Below are positions 8,398-15,361 of a stretch of 26,256 nucleotides of DNA, piece by piece. The position numbers were made by a program, and so were the translations under genes. This DNA is from CAZHZT01 sp964537285 (GTDB taxonomy: Bacteria > Bacteroidota > Bacteroidia > Chitinophagales > Saprospiraceae). The stretch lies in assembly GCA_964537285.1 (NCBI GenBank), contig CAZHZT010000080.1:1-26256 (forward strand), in the 5' to 3' direction. Numbering within the stretch: the first letter of the stretch is position 1; each line of letters begins with the position of its first letter. The notes below the pieces were generated by a model, which saw only the letters and a program-made list of their open reading frames with translations, did no database searches and was not told the origin of the DNA.

Positions 8398-8484
8398 AAT
8401 TCATTTTTTATGGGATAGACGCGCACTTTCAGGTTTTTCAAAGAAAAACCTGAAAGTGCGCGTCTATCCCATAAAAAATGAATT
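8398..8484. terminator. Perfect 42-nt-arm hairpin after the ABC ATPase gene
   Basis: Arms 8398-8439 and 8443-8484 are exact reverse complements with an AAA loop, starting 3 nt after the TAA stop. The outer stem is A/T rich (AATTCATTTTTTAT), giving a T-run on either strand, and the inner stem is G/C rich. This is a strong candidate terminator of the 4634-8395 transcription unit. The arm sequence was not found elsewhere in the window. Confidence 0.85.
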
Positions 8485-8497
8485 GTACGTTAGATAA

Positions 8498-8527
8498 TTT
8501 GTTTTGTCATTGTGCTTTGCTAATTTG
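8498..8527 (+). promoter_or_regulatory. Candidate promoter of the T9SS-secreted protein gene
   Basis: TTTG at 8498-8501 is followed after 19 nt by TAATTTG at 8521-8527, close to the Bacteroidota pattern TTTG-N19-TAnnTTTG but one base short in the -7 element. It would give an A/T-rich leader of about 110 nt before the ATG at 8642. It lies just downstream of the hairpin ending the previous unit, as a new promoter should. Confidence 0.35.
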
Positions 8528-8641
8528 GCGACAGAATAAAGATGTATTATTCTTTGAGATAGATAAATTTTAGTATTTTAGTTAAAGTGTTTAGAATAAT
8601 TTTTTATTAATAATTTAATAATCATAAAACTTAATTCGTTT

Positions 8642-10516
8642 ATGAGAAATTTTACTCTCTTATTTTCAACTCTTTTTTGTCTTTTTACCCTAGCTGCATT
8701 TGGCCAATCCAGCATTAAAAAGTCTGCTGCATTGAATCAAAGCGCTATTATGGACAAAACGGCTTACGATGGTACCGAATATTTACCATTCGTGGAAAAT
8801 CCACACCCGGTAAGCGTTTATCGTTCTGCTGAAGAACTGGTTGTAGGAAAAACATTTTATGATCTTCAATCCAATGGTACTAATCAAAGACGTATCGTTC
8901 GCAATGGTGATGAACTTTCGATTACCTGGACAACGAGCGAGGAGTCTTCTCATGCTAATCGTGGTACTGGTTACAACCATTTTGACGGAACGGACTGGTT
9001 ATTCTCCGGTTCTTCTATTAGCCCGACAGAAAGGTTGGAAGAAACTGTTCGTACAGGTTGGCCTTCTATAACTGTGAACAGCAATGGTGATGAATTAATC
9101 GTTTGTCATGGTTCTCCGGCTCCTTTTGTTTTCCATAATTTACAGAAAAATAGTGGTGCGACTGACTGGACGGAGAGCGATGTAGCATCTATGTCAGCTG
9201 GAGGTTTGTTATGGCCTCGTTCTGCTCAAGGCTCTGGCTCAACTGTACATGCCATCGCTATTACTACGCCAGTTGCAAATGGTGGAGTGCTTTCTAATGG
9301 CGTGGATGGTCAAATTCTTTATTTTAGAACTCAGGATAATGGTTCCAATTGGGATAAAATTGATGTTGTGCTTCCGGGCTTGGATAGCACTAGGTATTTA
9401 AGCAATGATGCAGACTCCTATGCCATTGATGCAAGAGGAGATGTAGTTGCCATCGCTATATTCGGTGGCTTTAATGATGTAGTGGTTTACAAATCTACAG
9501 ATGCCGGTGAAACATGGACTGAGCACATTGTCAATGATTTTCCTTTAGATTTGTACGTAGCTGACCAAGGCTATACAACTGATGATATACCAGATGATCC
9601 AAATGCTCCGGACTCCTTAGCAATCTTTTCTTCTGATGGTTCTGGTGCTGTATTGATCGATAATGATGACGAAGTGCACGTCGTTTTTGGTAATATGTAC
9701 TTAGCTGATACAGATACCACAGATGCCCTTACTCAGTTCTTCCCTGCGACATCGGGCATTTCTTACTGGAATGAATCTCACGGCGAGGATTCTGTCCGAA
9801 CGATTGTCGATTTTTTCGATGCTAATGGAAATGATACCATCGATATCGAAACAACCGATAACATCGCTACTTATTTCCAATCATTAACTACTTTCCCGTC
9901 TCTTGGTATCGATGATGATGGAAATATCTATATGTCTTATTCAGGCGTAATGGAAGAGTTCTTCAACACCGAAGATGAACAGCACTATCGCCACGCATTT
10001 ATTGCAGCTTCAGAGGATGGGGGCACAAGCTGGAATGAGCCTGTACACTTAGGTACTAGTGAATTCTTCCCTGATCTACCTGAATTTATGGAAATGGTGT
10101 TCACGACTATTGCTCGCGATGTTGATGAGAATATTCATCTTATAATGCAGCGTGACTTCCGTCCGGGGCTTTCTGTTCGCGGAGATACTGATCCAACGGA
10201 ATTGAATGATATTGTTTATTTGGAAGTGCCTGCAAATATTGCTTTAGTAAGTAGTGTGGAAGAAGTGCCTAATGAATTTAGAGAAAGCTTCTCCATTATG
10301 CCTAACCCTAGCAGAGGTTATGTAACAGTGGATCTTACGAAAGCGACTAATGTAAACTTGATCGTGTCTGATATGCTTGGCCGTCAAGTGAAAAGTTTCG
10401 AAAATGCCAATGGTTTCTTCACTATTGATCTTACCGATCTGGAAGATGGTGTCTATTTCGTTTCTGGTCGTTTTGGAAAAGAAATGATTACAAAAAAAGT
10501 AGTACTTGCTAGATAA
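8642..10516 (+). CDS. Secreted Asp-box (sialidase/BNR-fold) protein with type IX secretion sorting domain
   Basis: A 624-residue exported protein. The signal peptide covers about residues 1-21 (cleavage near AAFG/QSS). The body carries at least three Asp-box motifs of the S/T-x-D-x-G-x-x-W type: TQDNGSNWDKI near 230, STDAGETWTEHI near 284 and SEDGGTSWNEP near 456. These mark a beta-propeller of sialidase or sortilin-like fold. The last ~80 residues (FSIMPNPSRGYVTVDL, then SDMLGRQVKSF and DGVYFVSGRFG) form a classic T9SS type A C-terminal domain, so it should be secreted or surface attached by the Por system. No sialidase Arg triad or FRIP motif was identified, so sialidase activity is not claimed. 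It converges on the beta-mannosidase gene, sharing one hairpin, and may act on glycans, but this rests only on proximity. Confidence 0.85.
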   Translation: MRNFTLLFSTLFCLFTLAAFGQSSIKKSAALNQSAIMDKTAYDGTEYLPFVENPHPVSVYRSAEELVVGKTFYDLQSNGTNQRRIVRNGDELSITWTTSEESSHANRGTGYNHFDGTDWLFSGSSISPTERLEETVRTGWPSITVNSNGDELIVCHGSPAPFVFHNLQKNSGATDWTESDVASMSAGGLLWPRSAQGSGSTVHAIAITTPVANGGVLSNGVDGQILYFRTQDNGSNWDKIDVVLPGLDSTRYLSNDADSYAIDARGDVVAIAIFGGFNDVVVYKSTDAGETWTEHIVNDFPLDLYVADQGYTTDDIPDDPNAPDSLAIFSSDGSGAVLIDNDDEVHVVFGNMYLADTDTTDALTQFFPATSGISYWNESHGEDSVRTIVDFFDANGNDTIDIETTDNIATYFQSLTTFPSLGIDDDGNIYMSYSGVMEEFFNTEDEQHYRHAFIAASEDGGTSWNEPVHLGTSEFFPDLPEFMEMVFTTIARDVDENIHLIMQRDFRPGLSVRGDTDPTELNDIVYLEVPANIALVSSVEEVPNEFRESFSIMPNPSRGYVTVDLTKATNVNLIVSDMLGRQVKSFENANGFFTIDLTDLEDGVYFVSGRFGKEMITKKVVLAR

Positions 10517-10593
10517 GAATAAGTGTTAAAAATGAGTCATCCCGAATTTTCGGGATGACTCATTTTTTTTATTTTACCACTTATTCCTATCTA
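10510..10593. terminator. Two-tier inverted repeat between convergent genes (palindromic family copy 2)
   Basis: The inner perfect stem pairs 10528-10546 with 10549-10567 around TT and contains the GTCATCCCGAA arm also seen at 98-143. An outer stem pairs 10510-10525 with 10578-10593 with one mismatch. The outer left arm holds the stop of the T9SS gene (TAA, 10514-10516) and the outer right arm holds the stop of the beta-mannosidase (10591-10593, minus strand). T-runs follow the inner stem on the plus strand. A bidirectional terminator is the simplest reading. Confidence 0.8.
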
Positions 10594-13158
10594 GGGATTT
10601 AAATAAAAAAAGTTCAGCTCATCTAAGCTATTAATCTTGCCAATAAAGTTTATTTCAATGGATTGATTGGGCTCTAAGTCAAAATAATTAATGGAAAAAT
10701 GTTGTACCCCGGGTGCCTCAATAAATAAGTTTTTCACAAATGTATCGCTGTTGATCTCCAATGTCTTCTTTTCCTTATCTAAGTTGCATTTAATCCTTGG
10801 CTTTTCAAGCTCCAGCTCCTTTGGAGAGCTTAAGCATTTTACACCTTGATTTAGAACCGAATCCTTAGAAATAAACCGGTATTTCAAATAAACTTTCGAG
10901 AGCTCTCGGTTATTCAAAAGATAGCTTAAAGGAACAGAAGCCAGTTCAATCTTTTCCTGTGGGGCTAGTTTTGCAGCAAAAGCTGCTTGCTTTTCGACGC
11001 TTCCTCTGAAAGATTTAACCTCGATCTCAAGTTTTCCTTCCAATGCCTCGGGATAATCAGAAACCAACCAAAACGTAAACTGATCTTCATTGAGAAGGGG
11101 AACTACAAGGAGATCGTTGTACAATTCTTTTAATTGATAATGGGCAGCCTTCCACTTGCCATAATAATCAATAGTAGACCATGAAATGGCTGGCCAGGTA
11201 TCATTCAATTGCCAATACAAACTGCCCATACAGTGGCCTTTGTTTAATCGATGCGCCACTACCGCTTTTCTTAAACCAATAGCCTGACAGAGTTGGCTTT
11301 TGTAGATTAAGTCATCAAAATCAGAAACCTCTTTGAAATACTGATTTACAAATTCTACAATCTTTCCATTGCCGATGTAGCTCTTTTGACGAGCACTGAT
11401 AACAGGCGATTCCAAAGCATAGTCCTTTCCGGAAGCAAATGCCTTTACAGTACCAGGTTCAGGAAAAGAAGGAAAACCATATTCACTCATAAATCGGCCA
11501 ACGTATTTTTCGTACCCATCAAAATCATCAGGGCCATGCCAGACGCCCCAGTAGTGCATGTCGCCCCTGTAAAAGTTATCCATCTTTCCCCAGTTACTAA
11601 TGGGAGTTGTCGATAAATAAGGCCGGTCAGGGTCTTCTTCTTCCAACACCGTAGGAATGAGATAGTGGAAAATGGTTTTGTAAGCATTCCACATCTTTAA
11701 AGAATCGTCTTTACTCAAGTTTAATGCGTCTTGCCAGCCCCAATTGAACCAGGCTACTTCTACTTCATTGTTTCCAAACCAGGCAATAATGGACGGATGT
11801 TCTCTTAGACGTCGGATGTTATCTTTGAGTTCTTGTTCTACGTTTCTTAGGAAATCCCGGTCGCCGGGATACATTCCGCCTGAGAACATGAAGTCCTGCC
11901 ATACCAATATCCCCAGGGAGTCGCATAAGTCGTAAAAATAATCGGATTCGTAAATACCTCCGCCCCAGACTCGAATCGTGTTCATATTGGCCGCGCAAAC
12001 ATCATTGAGCAATTTATTATAATCATCTTTGCTAATTCTGGGGAGCAATGGGTCTTGAGGAATATAGCCAGCACCTTTCAGGAATAAGGCTTGTCCATTA
12101 ATCTCAAAATAAAAACTTTCCCCCTCTTTTTTTTCAGACGCCCCGGAGGCGGTAAGAATTGAAGATTGATCCTTCTCCCGGATCAGTTTTACCTCTCTAA
12201 GGCCTATTTTCTTTGTGATTTGGCTAACAACCTCATCTTTTCTTAATATTTCCACGGAATATTTATATAAATGAGGATCGCCTAGTTGTCGTGGCTGCCA
12301 AAGAATTGGGTTCTTAATTTTGAAAGAAAGCTCAAATATATTCGCTGCTGAGCTAAGATCTTGCCTGGCAACGATTTCATTTTTTTGAATATCCCGAATC
12401 CGAAGGCTTAATTTATCTTTCTTATCTTTTGATTGCCAATTAATGATTGCTTTTATCGTTGCTTCATTTTCTTCCAGGTCCTCTTGGTGAAGCTGGACGT
12501 TTTCCAGCTTTGCGTATTTCCATGCATGGAGTTCAAGGGGGTGCCAAATGCCACAAGTGACTAAGCGAGGACCCCAATCCCAGCCGAACTGAAAAGGGGC
12601 TTTTCTGCTGTATACACTTACTTTGGGATCCCCGGCATCGTTACCGGCAGTGCGATGATAGGGGAGCCCTTGTACGCGCCCACGATGAACATCGGTCGGG
12701 GGTTTAAAGGTAACCGTCAATACATTTTCTTTTTTCTGTAGCTTATCGCTCACGTCTATTTTCCAGGTCCGAAACATGTTGTCAGCATCCAGAATTCTTT
12801 TTTTATTTAAGAATACTTGTGCATAGGTGTCTAAGCCCCGGAAGACCAGCTCATAATTATTTTTTTTAGAATAATCTTCAACATCAAATATCAGCTGATA
12901 TTCCCACTCTTTTTTTTCAACCCATTGCACTTCCTTTTCATTTAAACCGATGAAGGGATCCGGAATTTTATTTGCAGCGAGTAGGTCCATGTGTACGACA
13001 CCCGGCACTTTGGCTGCCAGCCACTCTTTTGTTCCCTTTTCTCTGAATTGCCAGCCTTCGTGAAGTACTTGAATTTCTTGTGCATTAAGAGTTGTAAAGC
13101 AAGCAATTAGGTAAATGAATCCAAGTGTTTGCTTAACTACTTTCCCATAGTTTTTCAT
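10591..13158 (-). CDS. GH2 beta-mannosidase, exported
   Basis: Hydrolyses terminal beta-1,4-linked mannose, such as the core mannose of N-glycans or mannan oligosaccharides. The 855-residue protein begins with a signal peptide (about 1-26, ending LNA before QE), then a GH2 jelly-roll sugar-binding domain (WQFREKGTKEWLAAKVPGVV near 37-56), an immunoglobulin-like domain and a TIM barrel. The barrel carries acid/base Glu465 in WFGNNEVEVAW and nucleophile Glu559 in FMSEYGFPSFPE. The positions agree closely with those I recall for the Bacteroides thetaiotaomicron enzyme. The MDNFYRGDMHYWGVWHGP segment is typical of mannosidases rather than galactosidases. Its start overlaps the end of cutC by 26 bp, so it is translated from the same mRNA as the last gene of the glycan cluster. 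Confidence 0.92.
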   Translation of the reverse strand: MKNYGKVVKQTLGFIYLIACFTTLNAQEIQVLHEGWQFREKGTKEWLAAKVPGVVHMDLLAANKIPDPFIGLNEKEVQWVEKKEWEYQLIFDVEDYSKKNNYELVFRGLDTYAQVFLNKKRILDADNMFRTWKIDVSDKLQKKENVLTVTFKPPTDVHRGRVQGLPYHRTAGNDAGDPKVSVYSRKAPFQFGWDWGPRLVTCGIWHPLELHAWKYAKLENVQLHQEDLEENEATIKAIINWQSKDKKDKLSLRIRDIQKNEIVARQDLSSAANIFELSFKIKNPILWQPRQLGDPHLYKYSVEILRKDEVVSQITKKIGLREVKLIREKDQSSILTASGASEKKEGESFYFEINGQALFLKGAGYIPQDPLLPRISKDDYNKLLNDVCAANMNTIRVWGGGIYESDYFYDLCDSLGILVWQDFMFSGGMYPGDRDFLRNVEQELKDNIRRLREHPSIIAWFGNNEVEVAWFNWGWQDALNLSKDDSLKMWNAYKTIFHYLIPTVLEEEDPDRPYLSTTPISNWGKMDNFYRGDMHYWGVWHGPDDFDGYEKYVGRFMSEYGFPSFPEPGTVKAFASGKDYALESPVISARQKSYIGNGKIVEFVNQYFKEVSDFDDLIYKSQLCQAIGLRKAVVAHRLNKGHCMGSLYWQLNDTWPAISWSTIDYYGKWKAAHYQLKELYNDLLVVPLLNEDQFTFWLVSDYPEALEGKLEIEVKSFRGSVEKQAAFAAKLAPQEKIELASVPLSYLLNNRELSKVYLKYRFISKDSVLNQGVKCLSSPKELELEKPRIKCNLDKEKKTLEINSDTFVKNLFIEAPGVQHFSINYFDLEPNQSIEINFIGKINSLDELNFFYLNP

Positions 13159-13900
13159 ATCTAAAAATTTCCTGTTTTATCGCTTTGATCATTTGTGCAT
13201 TGGCCTCATGCCATTGAAATTCTTTTTCAAGGTCTTCATTGCCCATCGTTGCTTGCCCCCGGTATTGCATTGAACTGTACACTAGTGCTTTGGCAGAGGC
13301 ATGGATTTCCTTAACGTTGGTCTTTTTAAGTATTTCAAAAACGTTGTGACTTCTTAGGCCTCCTCCGGCCATGAAATTTATGCGTTTTCCCGAAGCTTTT
13401 ATAAATGCTTTAATATTGGCAGCACCAGACAAGGCATCAGCGCGTTGACCTGAACTTAATATCCTTTTTACGCCGATTTCACAGAGAGAATCGATATTTA
13501 CAAAAGGATCTTTACACATGTCAAATGCCCGGTGAAAAGTAAAGGGAAGGGGAGAGGCCGCTTGAATAAGCCTTTGAGTTTTACTAATATCTACCATGCC
13601 TTCTTCGTTCAGGCAACCTGAAACGATTCCATCTGCATTTAGCGTTTTAGCAGCGTAAATGTCTTCCAACATCACTTCAAACTCCTCTTTTGTATATAAA
13701 AAGTCTCCTTTCCGAGGCCGGATAAGGACGAAAACCGGAATTTTTAAATGTTTCTTCACCAATTTTATCAGGCCGGCGCTAGGAGAAAGACCACCTAAAG
13801 TTAAAGCCTGACATAGCTCAATACGGTCTGCTCCCGCTTCTTCGGCAGCAATGGCAGAAGGGAGTGATTCACAAGCAATTTCTAAAGTAATCTTATTCAT
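13133..13900 (-). CDS. cutC: CutC family TIM-barrel protein
   Basis: The 255-residue protein matches the CutC family along its length, with the N-terminal LEIACESLPSAIAAEEAGADRIELC, then LTLGGLSPSAGLI, VFVLIRPRKGDFLYT, FHRAFDM, RILSSGQ and the FMAGGGL barrel loop near 185-191. CutC was named for copper homeostasis in E. coli, but the biochemical role is disputed and no enzyme reaction is settled. Its ATG overlaps the MFS permease stop by 8 nt and its end overlaps the beta-mannosidase start by 26 bp. It is therefore translationally coupled between sugar transport and glycosidase genes. This argues, as inference, for a sugar-related function here. No signal peptide is seen, so it is cytoplasmic. 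Confidence 0.9.
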   Translation of the reverse strand: MNKITLEIACESLPSAIAAEEAGADRIELCQALTLGGLSPSAGLIKLVKKHLKIPVFVLIRPRKGDFLYTKEEFEVMLEDIYAAKTLNADGIVSGCLNEEGMVDISKTQRLIQAASPLPFTFHRAFDMCKDPFVNIDSLCEIGVKRILSSGQRADALSGAANIKAFIKASGKRINFMAGGGLRSHNVFEILKKTNVKEIHASAKALVYSSMQYRGQATMGNEDLEKEFQWHEANAQMIKAIKQEIFRYEKLWESS

Positions 13901-15239
13901 TGAGTGGTTGATAACCTCTTATTCCATAATAAAATAAATACGAATAGGCCAGGAATGGCACTATAAAAGAGTATTTGATACCTACTCCTTCAAAATCCGC
14001 AACAACCCCTTGAAGCAATGGGATCAATGCTCCTCCTAATATCATCATTACCAATAAAGATGAACCGAAAGTAGTATACTCCTTCAGCTTAGCAATTGCC
14101 AATGTGAAAATATTTGACCACATAATGGAATTGAACAAGCCAACGCCTAGTACTGCCCATAAAGCAACTTTGTGGCTTCCCAGCATGGTGGCGCTTAATA
14201 AAGCCATGCAGCACAGTGCAAAAACAGCTAACAATCGATTGGCTGTACTTGGTGCCAACACGAAAGCCAGATAGTTGAGTAATACCATAACACTGAAACC
14301 GGTAAGTATTTCGAACGGCTGCCCATTTAAGTAAAGTACCAGACCGACGATGAGTATCGCTAATAAAGGAATGGGAAGCAGTCGAAACGCTTTTTTCCTT
14401 TCCGAAGTGTTGCTTCCCAGTGCGATGGCTCCCAGAAAACGGCCAATCATTGCTCCGCCCCAATAAAAGGCAACATAGCTCCCCGCTGTTTTATTTTCCA
14501 TGGCAATTGTTGAATCTGTCTTGAAATATTCTACTAGAAAACTGCCAATAGAAATCTCCGCTCCAACATAACAGAATATGGCAATCGCACCAAGAACAAG
14601 ATGAGGATATCTCCAAAGGTTAAAACCTTCTTTGCGTACATCTTCATTCTCAATTTCAGGTAATTGAATGAAGTAAAAGATGACTCCGATAATGATTAAA
14701 GTGACAGATAGTAGAATATAGGGCAGTTGAACCGTTTCCACGGATACTTCTTTTGCATTTTGCAGGATCAGCCAGGCTCCGAATAAAGGAGCTAGGGTAT
14801 GCCCTAAAGAATTAAACCCCTGCGCTAAGTTTAAGCGACCTGCAGCGGTTTCCTCCGGTCCAATTACGGCAACATAAGGATTCGCTGCTACCTGCAAAAT
14901 AGTGATTCCCGAAGCCAGGACAAATAATCCAGATAGAAAAACGCCGTACAATTGCACAATCGAAGCAGGATAAAAAATGAAACAGCCTATTCCCATTAAC
15001 AACAATCCAACTACAATGCCTTTCCGGTAGCCTATTTTTCTGATGATGATACCTGCGGGAATACTCATTACAAAATAAGCAGCAAAGAAGAAAAACTGAA
15101 TAAGCTGCGCCTGCCAGTTTTTTAACTCAAACACCGCCTTCAAATGGGGCACAAGAATGTCATTCAGGGAAGTCAGAAAGCCCCAAAGAAAAAATAAGAC
15201 GATAAGTGTGTAGAAAGAAAATAGTTGGTTCGATTTCAT
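13893..15239 (-). CDS. Sugar MFS transporter, FucP/NagP/GlcP type
   Basis: A 448-residue inner-membrane permease of the FHS (fucose-galactose-glucose:H+ symporter) family with about 12 hydrophobic segments. Family marks are the start FYTLIVLFFLWGFLTSLNDI, the loop IIRKIGYRKG between helices 2 and 3, and the conserved LQVAANPYVAVIGPEETA then GRLNLAQGFNSLG block near 113-145. The ATG at 15237-15239 was chosen over the upstream frame because the extra residues come from the heptamer repeat block and are not part of the family. Neighbouring alpha- and beta-mannosidases suggest mannose or a manno-oligosaccharide as substrate; the sequence alone does not decide this. cutC overlaps its stop by 8 nt. 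Confidence 0.9.
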   Translation of the reverse strand: MKSNQLFSFYTLIVLFFLWGFLTSLNDILVPHLKAVFELKNWQAQLIQFFFFAAYFVMSIPAGIIIRKIGYRKGIVVGLLLMGIGCFIFYPASIVQLYGVFLSGLFVLASGITILQVAANPYVAVIGPEETAAGRLNLAQGFNSLGHTLAPLFGAWLILQNAKEVSVETVQLPYILLSVTLIIIGVIFYFIQLPEIENEDVRKEGFNLWRYPHLVLGAIAIFCYVGAEISIGSFLVEYFKTDSTIAMENKTAGSYVAFYWGGAMIGRFLGAIALGSNTSERKKAFRLLPIPLLAILIVGLVLYLNGQPFEILTGFSVMVLLNYLAFVLAPSTANRLLAVFALCCMALLSATMLGSHKVALWAVLGVGLFNSIMWSNIFTLAIAKLKEYTTFGSSLLVMMILGGALIPLLQGVVADFEGVGIKYSFIVPFLAYSYLFYYGIRGYQPLNE

Positions 15240-15257
15240 AATTATCCTTTTACCAAA

Positions 15258-15354
15258 AACGGTCAACGGTAAACGGTCAACGGTCAACGGCTAACCGTTC
15301 ACCATTACCCGTTCCCCCTTTACCGTTCCCCGTTTACCGTTAACCGTTGACCGT
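15258..15354. repeat. Heptamer tandem repeats arranged as a fold-back inside the glycan cluster
   Basis: About thirteen near-continuous 7-bp units. The left side has units such as ACGGTCA and ACGGTAA; the right side has ACCGTTC, ACCGTTA and ACCGTTG in the complementary sense. The two sides can pair as a long imperfect hairpin. It occupies almost the whole 122-bp gap between GH92 and the permease on the same strand, so it could attenuate or process the polycistronic mRNA. Confidence 0.85.
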
Positions 15355-15361
15355 GAAAAGT

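Noticed and set aside
10591..13158. Open frames on the plus strand within the beta-mannosidase and GH92 genes
   Set aside because: They are antisense shadows with no family resemblance or start context.
15240..15287. Upstream extension of the MFS permease frame to 15287
   Set aside because: The added residues come from heptamer repeats; the family N-terminus fits the ATG at 15237-15239.
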